Origin: Desulfuromonadales bacterium
GTDB lineage: Bacteria > Desulfobacterota > JAENJC01
Direction of reading: 5' to 3'
DNA length: 51,970 nt
Assembly (NCBI GenBank): GCA_919902985.1
Contig: CAKKSC010000038.1
Span: forward strand, 1 to 51,970
Notes under the pieces: generated by a model
The model's database searches: none
What the model was told of the DNA's origin: nothing
The model's input: only the letters and a program-made list of their open reading frames with translations
Part shown: positions 31,173 to 38,919 of the stretch, piece after piece
How the letters are laid out: the number at the start of each line of letters is the position of its first letter
Position numbering within the stretch: the first letter of the stretch is position 1
Program-made: the position numbers and the translations under genes

Positions 31173-34100
31173 GATTAGCCGAGATAAGCGTAAAATATCC
31201 TGTCTTTGCGACGATGCTCATTGGTTTCCTTCTGGTCGTAGGTCTTATGTCTTACGCCCTGCTTGGTCTTGATATGTTCCCAAAGGTTGACTTCCCTACG
31301 GTGACGATAACAACCACACTGAACGGGGCATCCCCTGAAGAGATAGAGACCCAGATAACCAAGCCTGTTGAAGAGGTTGTAAACACCATCAGCGGTATAG
31401 ATGAACTCAGGTCTACTACCGTAGAAGGTGTTTCCCATATATTCGTGACATTTCTCCTCGAGAAGGATGTAGATATTGCCGCTCAGGAGGTAAGGGAGAA
31501 GGTGGCGACTATTGTGTCTCAGTTCCCTAAAGATACAGATTCACCCGTCATTCAGAAGATGGACCCGGATGCGGCCCCTGTTATGGCCATAGTCGTTTCA
31601 GGGAAGCGTTCTGCCAGAGAAGTGACAGAGCTGGCAAAAAAGCGGATAAAGGAGCCACTTGAGACTGTCAACGGTGTTGGATCGATCACCATGGTGGGCG
31701 GAAGGGAGAGGGAGATACAGGTAACTGTTGATATAAACAGACTCAACGCCTATGCCCTTGGGATTGATCAGGTGGCAAGGGCAATAGGGGCTCAGAATGC
31801 GGAAGTCCCGGGCGGAAGGATAACCCAGGGAGAAAAGGAAGCCGTTCTGAGGACCATGGGCAGGCTGAATACCGTTGAAGAGTTCAACGATATTATTATT
31901 GCCAACGTCAACGGTGTCCCCATAAGGCTTTCAGATATAGGAAGGGTAGATGATACCTTTGAGGAGCCAAGGAACATATCGAGGTTAGACGGAGAAAATG
32001 CGGTATCCCTTTTGGTAAGGAGGCAGTCGGGAACCAACACTGTAAAGGTGATCGAGACTATCAAGAAGAAGATGGATGTATTGAAATCTGCGTTGCCGTC
32101 AGACATAAAGATGGAGGTGGTCAGGGACCGCTCCAGGTTTATAAAGAAGTCATACAATGAGGTCATGGACCACCTTATTATAGGCAGCCTGCTGGCAAGT
32201 ATCGTTGTCCTCCTGTTTATGAGGAACTGGCGCAGTACCCTTATATCAGCCATATCGATACCTGCGTCAATAATAGCAACATTCACTGCAATAAAGTTTT
32301 TAGGGTTCACCCTGAACAACATGACTATGCTGGCTCTTGCCATCTGCACCGGAATAGTTATTGACGACGCCATCATAGTCATTGAAAATATCTTCAGATA
32401 TATTGAGGAAAAGGGTTATACCCCTATGGAGGCCGCAACCGCAGCAACATCAGAGATAGGTCTTGCTGTCATGGCAACAACCCTGTCGCTGGTTGTCATA
32501 TTCCTGCCCGTAGCGTTCATGCCCGGGCTTGCCGGAAGGTTCTTCTTTTCTTTCGGCATTACCGCCACAGTTGCAATAATGATATCCCTTTTCGTGGCTT
32601 TTTCACTTACTCCCATGCTGGCATCCATATTCCTCAAGCCTGGAGGGCATAAGGTTTCCAAGGAATCGAGGTTTTATTCAATAATAGACAAGGTCTATGG
32701 CGTTATGCTCAAATGGTCATTGAGGCACCGCTTAACCATGGTGATAATAGGTGTCGCCATATTCTCATCTGTTTTCTATATATTCCCGAGGGTCGGAAAG
32801 GAACTGGTTATTGACGACGACCAGAGCGAGTACGAAATAGTTGTAGAGGCCCCGGAGGGCTCGTCTCTGGAAAAGACGGACCGTATAATTCGGGGAATAG
32901 AGGAAGAGGTGCTCAAGCTTCCCGGAGTTAATCATGCATTTACCACAATAGGCGCAGGAGAAACTGCATCGGTTACCAATGCATCTATCTATGTTGCCAT
33001 GTCCCCTATAAAGGAGAGGAACTTTTCCCAGCTGGACTCCATGACTGAGGCCAGGAAGGTCTTGAAGAAATATCCGGAGTTGAGGGGAAGTGTCCAGAAC
33101 GTAGGTGTGATAAGCGGAGGGGGATTCAAACAGACTGCTGTGAGCCTTGTGCTGAGAGGGCCGGACCTGAATCAGCTCGATATTTATGCCAGGGAGATCG
33201 TTGACCATGCAAGAGCAATTCCGGGGATAGTAGATGTGGATACCTCCCTTTCCTTAAGAAAACCTGAGGTAAGGGTAAATATTGACAGGGACAGGACCTC
33301 TGAACTTGGAGTTACCATAGATTCACTTTCCAGAAGCCTTAGGACTATGGTAGGCGGAGAGGAGGTTACTAAGTTCAAGGACGGTGATGAGCAGTATAAA
33401 GTCCTTCTCAGGCTGATGGAGGACTACAGGAAGGACCAGTCTGTAATATCAAGGCTCACTGTGGCCTCATCAGAAGGAGTGCAGATTAGACTTGATAACT
33501 TTGTGAACCTGTCCGAAGAGAAGGCCCCAGCCCAGATAGACCGGCAAGACAGGGAAAAGCAGGTTACAATCCTGGCAAACCTTGAAGGGATGGCGCTGGG
33601 AGAGGCGGTGGCGCTTCTCCAGAAGAAGATAGACTCCATGAATCTCCCCCAGGAGTATTCCACTGTGTTTACCGGAAGGGCAAAGACGATGAATCAGGCC
33701 ATCCTGGGTTTTGCCATGGCCATTGTCCTCAGCATGATCTTTATCTATATGGTCCTGGCATCCCAGTTTAACTCTTTCGTTCATCCATTTACGATAATGG
33801 CCTGCCTTCCCATCTCCCTTCCGTTCGGCCTGTTTGCCCTTCTTGCGACCGGAATGACCCTGAATGTTTACAGTATGATCGGCGTGCTGATGTTGTTCGG
33901 AATAATAAAGAAGAACTCTATTCTCCAGGTGGACTACACAAACACCCTCAGGGAGCAGGGGATTCCAAGGGACGAAGCGATAATACAGGCAAATCATGTG
34001 CGGCTCAGGCCTATACTCATGACGACCATATCGATCATCTTCGGAATGCTGCCTATTGCCCTCGGAAAAGGGGACGGCTCCGCATCGAGGGCCTCTATGG

Positions 34101-35515
34101 CCATGGTGATGGTTGGAGGACAGACCCTTTCTCTGCTGATTACACTTTTGATAACGCCTGTGGTATATTCACTTTTTGATGATCTGATAAATATAAACTG
34201 GAGGAGGTTTTTTACAATGCGTTCCTCACTTGCCAAGACTATATTGGTTCCCGTTTTTGTTGTTTCGCTTTATCTGTCCCAGGGGTTTGCTGAAGAGATG
34301 AAGCCTCTTTCCCTTGATGAGTGTGTTGCGATAGCCCTGGAAAAACATCCATCATTGAGGGCGTCACAGAAGGAGATTGCTGTTGCTGACGAACAGTATA
34401 AAGAGTCCATATCTGCTTATTATCCACAGGCGAGCATAGATGCGTCATATGCGAGGTCTGAGGCGGCCCTTGCTATTGTCCCAGGAGAAACAGAGACCTA
34501 CCAGACCGTTTTTAAGGTCGACCAGAAGATATACGACTTCGGCAGGACGGGTGGCAGCATTGATGCCGCCAGGTCAACGGTAGCGGCCAGGGAGTGGGAC
34601 CTCTCAAAGACAAAAATAGAAATAGTGTATAACATAAAGGAATCCTATTACGGCGTCTTCAAGGCCACAGGGCTCATAAAGGTGCAGGAGGCATCTGTTG
34701 TCCAGGCGGAAAGCCATCTCAGGCAGGCGAAGGGATTTTATGAGGCAGGGGCAAAGGCAAAGTTTGATGTCACCAATGCGGAGGTTGAGCTGAATCAGGC
34801 CAGGCTCGAACTTATAAGGGCGCGAAATGCCTTTAACACGGCCATGGCGTCATTAAAGACGCGAATGGGGCTTGACCAGAGTTTAGATCTGGAGATATCT
34901 GCCTCTCTCCCAACGGCTCCCCATGGAGTTAACCTTGAACAGGTCTTAAGTGAGGCCCTGGAAAGAAGACCGGAGATACAAAATATAGAGGCGAGGATAA
35001 AGGGAGGAGAAGCAACATTAAAGGCGGCAAAGGGCGGGTACTATCCGAACCTCAATGCCAGCGGTTCTTACGGCTATTATGACCAGTATCCGGCAGGTCA
35101 GGGTGAAGACCTGTTCCAGGAGAAAAACAAGAGATGGAATGTGGGGCTTTCACTCAATATCCCTATCTTTGAAGGCTTTGTTACACAGAGGAGGGTTTCA
35201 GAGTCTGTCGCAGCCATAGAATCTCTTAAAGCACAGAAAGAGGCGCTATCCAACAATGTCTCTCTTGAGGTGACCCAGGCTTACCTGGAGCTCCAAAATG
35301 CAGAGGCATTGATAAGCATTGCAGAGAGCGGACTTAACAAGGCGAAAGAGAACCTTGATATTGCCAACGGCAGATATGATGCCGGTGTGGGGACTATTAT
35401 AGAAGTTACAGATGCGCAGTCATCCCATATAAGGGCAGAGACAGACCTTGTCAACGCAAGATACGATGTTGCTATTGCAAGGGCAAAGCTTGAGAAGGCA
35501 GTAGGGCTTCCGTGA
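31169..35515 (+). CDS. RND (HAE1-type) efflux pump fused in frame to TolC-like outer-membrane factor
   Basis: One reading frame of 1448 codons. Residues 1 to about 1016 are a complete RND proton antiporter of the AcrB/HAE1 type: first helix at 8-30, porter domains, TM4 with GIVIDDAIIVIEN near 393-405 (proton-relay Asp pair) and a second 6-TM half ending VVYSLFDD. The usual stop is missing and the frame runs on through INWRRFF into Met1017, where a normal outer-membrane factor begins with its own signal peptide (MRSSLAKTILVPVFVVSLYL...GFA). A ribosome site GGAGGAGG lies 9 nt before that Met. Either a polyprotein is made and cut by signal peptidase, or both start sites are used, or a stop codon was lost through sequencing error. 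Substrates are unknown. Confidence 0.9.
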   Translation: MRLAEISVKYPVFATMLIGFLLVVGLMSYALLGLDMFPKVDFPTVTITTTLNGASPEEIETQITKPVEEVVNTISGIDELRSTTVEGVSHIFVTFLLEKDVDIAAQEVREKVATIVSQFPKDTDSPVIQKMDPDAAPVMAIVVSGKRSAREVTELAKKRIKEPLETVNGVGSITMVGGREREIQVTVDINRLNAYALGIDQVARAIGAQNAEVPGGRITQGEKEAVLRTMGRLNTVEEFNDIIIANVNGVPIRLSDIGRVDDTFEEPRNISRLDGENAVSLLVRRQSGTNTVKVIETIKKKMDVLKSALPSDIKMEVVRDRSRFIKKSYNEVMDHLIIGSLLASIVVLLFMRNWRSTLISAISIPASIIATFTAIKFLGFTLNNMTMLALAICTGIVIDDAIIVIENIFRYIEEKGYTPMEAATAATSEIGLAVMATTLSLVVIFLPVAFMPGLAGRFFFSFGITATVAIMISLFVAFSLTPMLASIFLKPGGHKVSKESRFYSIIDKVYGVMLKWSLRHRLTMVIIGVAIFSSVFYIFPRVGKELVIDDDQSEYEIVVEAPEGSSLEKTDRIIRGIEEEVLKLPGVNHAFTTIGAGETASVTNASIYVAMSPIKERNFSQLDSMTEARKVLKKYPELRGSVQNVGVISGGGFKQTAVSLVLRGPDLNQLDIYAREIVDHARAIPGIVDVDTSLSLRKPEVRVNIDRDRTSELGVTIDSLSRSLRTMVGGEEVTKFKDGDEQYKVLLRLMEDYRKDQSVISRLTVASSEGVQIRLDNFVNLSEEKAPAQIDRQDREKQVTILANLEGMALGEAVALLQKKIDSMNLPQEYSTVFTGRAKTMNQAILGFAMAIVLSMIFIYMVLASQFNSFVHPFTIMACLPISLPFGLFALLATGMTLNVYSMIGVLMLFGIIKKNSILQVDYTNTLREQGIPRDEAIIQANHVRLRPILMTTISIIFGMLPIALGKGDGSASRASMAMVMVGGQTLSLLITLLITPVVYSLFDDLININWRRFFTMRSSLAKTILVPVFVVSLYLSQGFAEEMKPLSLDECVAIALEKHPSLRASQKEIAVADEQYKESISAYYPQASIDASYARSEAALAIVPGETETYQTVFKVDQKIYDFGRTGGSIDAARSTVAAREWDLSKTKIEIVYNIKESYYGVFKATGLIKVQEASVVQAESHLRQAKGFYEAGAKAKFDVTNAEVELNQARLELIRARNAFNTAMASLKTRMGLDQSLDLEISASLPTAPHGVNLEQVLSEALERRPEIQNIEARIKGGEATLKAAKGGYYPNLNASGSYGYYDQYPAGQGEDLFQEKNKRWNVGLSLNIPIFEGFVTQRRVSESVAAIESLKAQKEALSNNVSLEVTQAYLELQNAEALISIAESGLNKAKENLDIANGRYDAGVGTIIEVTDAQSSHIRAETDLVNARYDVAIARAKLEKAVGLP
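34217..35515 (+). CDS. TolC-like outer-membrane factor, internal start within the fusion frame
   Basis: The 3' part of the fused frame is a full 432-residue outer-membrane efflux protein. It has a signal peptide ending GFA-EE, then two OEP repeats (about 33-215 and 235-430) starting LSLDECVAIALEKHPSLRAS and LEQVLSEALERRPEIQNIEA, with long coiled-coil helices such as YLELQNAEALISIAESGLNK. The internal GGAGGAGG ribosome site and correctly placed ATG argue that it can be translated alone. No lipobox is seen. Confidence 0.75.
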   Translation: MRSSLAKTILVPVFVVSLYLSQGFAEEMKPLSLDECVAIALEKHPSLRASQKEIAVADEQYKESISAYYPQASIDASYARSEAALAIVPGETETYQTVFKVDQKIYDFGRTGGSIDAARSTVAAREWDLSKTKIEIVYNIKESYYGVFKATGLIKVQEASVVQAESHLRQAKGFYEAGAKAKFDVTNAEVELNQARLELIRARNAFNTAMASLKTRMGLDQSLDLEISASLPTAPHGVNLEQVLSEALERRPEIQNIEARIKGGEATLKAAKGGYYPNLNASGSYGYYDQYPAGQGEDLFQEKNKRWNVGLSLNIPIFEGFVTQRRVSESVAAIESLKAQKEALSNNVSLEVTQAYLELQNAEALISIAESGLNKAKENLDIANGRYDAGVGTIIEVTDAQSSHIRAETDLVNARYDVAIARAKLEKAVGLP

Positions 35516-35602
35516 TGATTTGAATCATACGGTTTTGGTTTTGTATATGGTATTTTATTTTTTGGTGTGAATCAGTGTCAATAATAATAAGGAGGTGATT
35601 TG

Positions 35603-35836
35603 ATGTCAGAAACAGAAATGGAGGAGCAGATAAGAGAGGCCCTGAACGAGATAAGGCCTGCGCTCCAGGCAGACGGGGGCGATATAGATTACCTCGGGAT
35701 GGAGGATGGTTACGTTAAGGTAAGGCTTAGAGGCGCCTGTTCAGGATGCCCGAGCTCCACAATAACTCTTCAGATGGGAGTTGAAAGGGCCATTAGGGAG
35801 AGGGTGCCTGAGATAAAAGGGGTAATACCGGCCTAA
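35603..35836 (+). CDS. NifU C-terminal-domain (Nfu-type) Fe-S scaffold
   Basis: A 77-residue single-domain Nfu protein that carries and hands over [4Fe-4S] clusters. The family signature is clear: IRPALQADGGDIDYLG and the cluster-binding LRGACSGCPSSTITL with its CxxC. The ATG at 35603 follows GGAGGTGAT. Cluster delivery would matter for the many Fe-S enzymes near it (ArsS, UbiU/V, HgcB), but that link is only inferred. Confidence 0.93.
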   Translation: MSETEMEEQIREALNEIRPALQADGGDIDYLGMEDGYVKVRLRGACSGCPSSTITLQMGVERAIRERVPEIKGVIPA

Positions 35837-35916
35837 ACAACTTGTAGGGGCCAGCCTATGTGCCTGCCTTATTTGGGCAACCACATGGGGTTGCCTTTAC
35901 CATAAAGGGAGGAAAG

Positions 35917-36429
35917 ATGAAAAAGAAAGTGTTTGTTGCGTTGTTTGTAGTAGCCGCATTTGCAGGGTTAAGTTATGTCTCTGCGAAGGCCTGTGATAAG
36001 AAGGACAAGTCATGCTATGCCGGGCTTCCCTTAAACCTGAAGCTTTCAAAAGAGCAGAAGGCAAAGATCGAAGATATCCAGGACGAGTGTAAAAAGTCCA
36101 GGGTCAAGACTATGGCTGATATCAAGGCTATAAGGATTGACCTTAATGCCCTCCTTAGAAAGGATTCAATTGATAAGGCCGCTGTAGACGCCAAGGTGGA
36201 TGAGATAGCCGACCAGGTTAAGAAGGCCATGAAGACAAATATGGACTGCAAGGTGAAGACACTATCTCTCCTTGATGCGGGGCAGAAAGATGTCTATCTT
36301 GAATCTAATGACGACTACGGAGATGGAGAGCACCACTACGGTGGAGAAAAGAGCGGAAAGATGGGATGCGAGAAGAAAGATAAAAAGCCCTGCGATATGA
36401 AAGGGATGGGTTCTGACGATAAGAAATAA
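35917..36429 (+). CDS. Spy/CpxP-like periplasmic protein with Cys/His-rich tail
   Basis: A 170-residue exported protein. The ATG at 35917 follows GGGAGGAAAG and gives the signal peptide MKKKVFVALFVVAAFAGLSY. The helical core (about 40-125) with LKLSKEQKAKIEDIQDE and LSLLDAGQKDVYL resembles the LTxxQ family (Spy, CpxP, CnrX-like metal-stress proteins). The last 40 residues are hydrophilic and rich in metal ligands (HHYGGEKSGKMGCEKKDKK then CDMKGMG), and three more Cys lie near the mature N-terminus. A periplasmic chaperone or metal-binding role is inferred. Confidence 0.8.
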   Translation: MKKKVFVALFVVAAFAGLSYVSAKACDKKDKSCYAGLPLNLKLSKEQKAKIEDIQDECKKSRVKTMADIKAIRIDLNALLRKDSIDKAAVDAKVDEIADQVKKAMKTNMDCKVKTLSLLDAGQKDVYLESNDDYGDGEHHYGGEKSGKMGCEKKDKKPCDMKGMGSDDKK

Positions 36430-36460
36430 TACCTGACTGTTGCCTAATAATAGTAGAGAG

Positions 36461-36492
36461 GCCCTGAAAAGATCTTTCAGGGCTCTTTTTTT
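36461..36492 (+). terminator. Intrinsic terminator after the Spy-like gene
   Basis: Stem GCCCTGAAA / TTTCAGGGC with a 5-nt loop, then CT and a run of seven T. It lies about 30 nt after the stop codon. The gene-free stretch 36430-36786 also holds the rpsF promoter, a 56-bp repeat and a leader hairpin. Confidence 0.9.
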
Positions 36493-36613
36493 ATACCGTA
36501 TCCTCCCAATTGGGTTTGAGTCCGTTAACCACTTCTTGAAATTATTATGCACAGTACGAACCTTTTTATCAGTCAGGAACGAGCTGTATTTCTTTATCGT
36601 GTTGAAAAAAAGC

Positions 36614-36642
36614 TTGCTATTTCCGGAGTCATGGTGTATAAA
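36614..36642 (+). promoter_or_regulatory. Putative sigma70 promoter for the rpsF operon
   Basis: TTGCTA at 36614-36619, 17 nt, TATAAA at 36637-36642. This places the start site near 36650 and gives a leader of about 135 nt that contains the 56-bp repeat and the hairpin at 36737. Confidence 0.6.
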
Positions 36643-36659
36643 TTTTTGTTTCAATATTA

Positions 36660-36715
36660 ATACCAAGAATACTTTCATTGGGCTTAATAGTAGATGCTTG
36701 AAAACCACTTGGTAT
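36660..36715 (+). repeat. 56-bp palindrome-ended leader element, copy 2
   Basis: Same length and ends (ATACCAAG...CTTGGTAT) as copy 1 at 2527-2582, with the shared core TTAATAGTAGATG against TCAATAGTAGATG. It would lie inside the predicted rpsF leader RNA. Confidence 0.75.
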
Positions 36716-36736
36716 AAATTAACAGATAACTCCTTG

Positions 36737-36756
36737 CCCCGGACATGGTTCCGGGG
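36737..36756 (+). promoter_or_regulatory. Hairpin in the rpsF leader
   Basis: A perfect 7-bp stem CCCCGGA / TCCGGGG with a 6-nt loop, 30 nt before the rpsF start. Many bacteria have an S6-S18 binding structure in this place for autoregulation; I cannot confirm that this hairpin is the same motif. Confidence 0.45.
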
Positions 36757-36786
36757 CTATTAAACCCGAGAGGAGGTGAGGAAGAT

Positions 36787-37131
36787 ATGCGTAGATACGA
36801 GACCATATTCATTGCAAGTCCTGAGCTCAGTGATGACGATGTAAAGGGAATCACTGAGAAGGTAACAGGGCTCATTGAGAAGATGGGCGGCCAGATTGAA
36901 AAGACCGAGGACTGGGGAACCAGGAAGCTGGCTTATGAGGTCAAGAAAAAATCCAGGGGACATTATTTGTATGTCAGGTTCTCAGGTAAATCTGACCTTG
37001 TGGCAGAGCTTGAAAGGAACCTCAGGATCAATGAGGGCGTTATAAAATACCAGTCCGTGCTGGTGGAGGAGAAGCCGGTTGCAAAGGCTGCCCCAGTAGA
37101 GGCCCCGGCAGACGTTGCGGCTGAGGCGTAA
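36787..37131 (+). CDS. rpsF: 30S ribosomal protein S6
   Basis: A 114-residue S6 protein that binds S18 in the platform of the small subunit. It starts MRRYETIFIASPELSDDD with AGGAGGTGAGG upstream; the frame extends further up but the conserved start is clear. The signature KRKLAYEVKKKSRGHYLYVRF-like stretch is present at about 49-68. The tail is Ala/Pro/Val-rich. It heads the cluster rpsF-rpsR-DUF2232-rplI-dnaB. No ssb gene is inserted between rpsF and rpsR. Confidence 0.97.
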   Translation: MRRYETIFIASPELSDDDVKGITEKVTGLIEKMGGQIEKTEDWGTRKLAYEVKKKSRGHYLYVRFSGKSDLVAELERNLRINEGVIKYQSVLVEEKPVAKAAPVEAPADVAAEA

Positions 37132-37157
37132 AGACATATAATTCGGAGGATATATAA

Positions 37158-37418
37158 ATGGCCGTCAGGCAAGAGAGAGAAAAAAGGGTTTTCCAGAAGA
37201 GAAAGGTTTGTCGTTATTGTGCTGACAAGAACCTTGTTATCGATTATAAAGACTTCAAGAGCCTTAAATACTTTACAACAGAGAGGGGGAAGATAATCCC
37301 CAGGAGAATATCAGGCAACTGTGCACTCCATCAGCGGAAAGTGACAGCGGCAATACAAAGGGCAAGGAACATCGCATTCCTTCCGTTCTCAACGGCAAGC
37401 AGCCATCCATCTCATTAA
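37158..37418 (+). CDS. rpsR: 30S ribosomal protein S18
   Basis: An 86-residue S18. The core [20 protein letters not shown] is typical. It carries CRYCADK in the N-terminal part and a third Cys in GNCALHQRK, a pattern of the zinc-binding type of S18. GGAGGATAT lies before the ATG. Confidence 0.97.
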   Translation: MAVRQEREKRVFQKRKVCRYCADKNLVIDYKDFKSLKYFTTERGKIIPRRISGNCALHQRKVTAAIQRARNIAFLPFSTASSHPSH

Positions 37419-37428
37419 GCGGGGTTGG

Positions 37429-38382
37429 ATGACTTTGCAGAGGAGTGTTGTAAATGACCTGTTGCGAGGGATTGTATTAACCCTTTCCCTGTTCTTTGCA
37501 GGGGTAACCGTTCCTGTTTTAGGCCTGGCCGTAGGTGGGTTTGCCCCGTTACCGATTGCCTATTATTTCAGGAAGATAGGGATGAGGTATGGGTTGCTGT
37601 TGCTGCTGACAGTAGCCACCATTGTGGGATTTACGGCAGGGATAAGAGTTGGGGCATTTTTCCTTGCAGAGTTTGCCGCAATGGGGGTAGCCCTTTCAGA
37701 ATCCGTCAGGATGAAACTCCCTCTTGGAAAAGGTGTTTTACTTGCTGCAGCGGCTTCAATAGCAGGAAGCGCCCTTTTTATGTTAAGCATTTCATCTTCG
37801 CTCGACAAGCCTTTGCCCCAAGTAATAGGAGACCAGGTTCGAGAGAATCTCCAAGTTACTGTTGAAGCATACAAGAAGGTAGGGCTCCCTGACGAGCAGG
37901 TAGAGGGGCTGACTGAATTTACAGGCAGGGTTGAGGCAATTATATTAAAGGTGTTCCCTTCGCTGTTTTTTATAGGGACCCTATCTGTCGCTATTTTGAA
38001 CATCCTGGCCCTGAAGGGTCTGCTTAAGAAAAATGGGGTAGAGGAATATCAGATTGAGCCTGCAAATTGGCGCTCTCCTGAGCCGCTGGTCTGGCTCCTG
38101 ATTGCCGGGGGGGCACTCCTTCTTATAAAAAACGAATGGGCCTGGGTTATTGGTCTTAACCTTTTGGTTGTCAGTGGGGGGATATACCTCTTTCAGGGAA
38201 TGGCCATTATGGCCTTTTACTTTAAAAAGTTGCAGACTCCCTTGTTTTTCAAGGCCCTTGGATACTTATTGATTGTGTTTCAGCAGATATTCACCATTAT
38301 GGTCATAGGATTCGGGCTCTTTGACCTGTGGTTTGACTTTAGAAGGTTAAAAACAGAGAAGCCGTCGAAAAAGGAGGCATAA
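37429..38382 (+). CDS. DUF2232 (YybS-like) multi-pass membrane protein
   Basis: A 317-residue inner-membrane protein with about eight predicted helices (first at 12-32, last near 280-302). The family is found next to ribosomal S18/L9 and dnaB genes in several phyla, as here, but has no settled function. It is packed between rpsR (10 nt) and rplI (1 nt), so it is co-translated with ribosomal genes. Confidence 0.88.
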   Translation: MTLQRSVVNDLLRGIVLTLSLFFAGVTVPVLGLAVGGFAPLPIAYYFRKIGMRYGLLLLLTVATIVGFTAGIRVGAFFLAEFAAMGVALSESVRMKLPLGKGVLLAAAASIAGSALFMLSISSSLDKPLPQVIGDQVRENLQVTVEAYKKVGLPDEQVEGLTEFTGRVEAIILKVFPSLFFIGTLSVAILNILALKGLLKKNGVEEYQIEPANWRSPEPLVWLLIAGGALLLIKNEWAWVIGLNLLVVSGGIYLFQGMAIMAFYFKKLQTPLFFKALGYLLIVFQQIFTIMVIGFGLFDLWFDFRRLKTEKPSKKEA

Positions 38383-38383
38383 G

Positions 38384-38830
38384 ATGCAGATAATACTTAC
38401 GGAAGAGATTAACGGGATAGGAAAGGCTGGAGAGATAGTAAATGTGAAGGACGGGTTTGGAAGGAACTACCTGCTCCCGAAGAATCTGGCTGTCCTTGCA
38501 ACATCCAACAATGTCAAGGCACTGGAGCATGAGAAAAAGGTCATTGCCGACAGGCAGAACAAGTTGAAGAGAGAAGCAGAGAAGGTTGCAAAGACGATAG
38601 AAGGACTATCCTGCTCGATCCCGTGTCAGGTTGGAGAAGAAGGGAAGCTGTTCGGCTCAGTCACATCCATTGATATAGAGAAGTTCTTGAAGGGCAAAGG
38701 TGTTGATGTGGATAAGAGGAACATCCTCCTCGAAGAGCCTCTCAGGAGCCTTGGAGAGTATACCGTTTCGGTAAAGCTCCATCAGGATGTTAAGGCAACT
38801 CTCAAGGTATCTGTTGTAAAGGCAGAGTAA
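38384..38830 (+). CDS. rplI: 50S ribosomal protein L9
   Basis: A 148-residue L9 with the bipartite plan: an N-terminal domain (MQIILTEEINGIGKAGEIVN, GFGRNYLLPKNLAV), a long connecting helix (about 45-75) and a C-terminal rRNA-binding domain (LFGSVTSIDIEKFLKGKG, ending in VSVKLHQDVKATLKVSVV). AAAGGAGG is upstream, inside the end of the DUF2232 gene. Confidence 0.97.
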   Translation: MQIILTEEINGIGKAGEIVNVKDGFGRNYLLPKNLAVLATSNNVKALEHEKKVIADRQNKLKREAEKVAKTIEGLSCSIPCQVGEEGKLFGSVTSIDIEKFLKGKGVDVDKRNILLEEPLRSLGEYTVSVKLHQDVKATLKVSVVKAE

Positions 38831-38834
38831 ACAA

Positions 38835-38866
38835 GAGGTTAAGAGGTTGAGAGGTTGAGAGGTTAA
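38835..38866 (+). repeat. 8-nt tandem repeat in the rplI-dnaB gap
   Basis: Four units of GAGGTTAA or GAGGTTGA follow rplI; just after them CTTCTCAT occurs two and a half times (from about 38879). The tracts are purine-rich and pyrimidine-rich on the same strand. They fill most of the 89-nt gap, and dnaB has no good ribosome site of its own. Confidence 0.75.
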
Positions 38867-38919
38867 GAAAAATCCAACTTCTCATCTTCTCATCTTCATA
38901 TCCTCTTTGGGTAATTTCC

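Noticed and set aside
36262-36708. 148-codon reverse-strand ORF over the terminator and rpsF promoter
   Set aside because: It overlaps the end of the Spy-like gene, a terminator and a repeat, has no ribosome site and shows low-complexity hydrophobic content. It is a chance frame.
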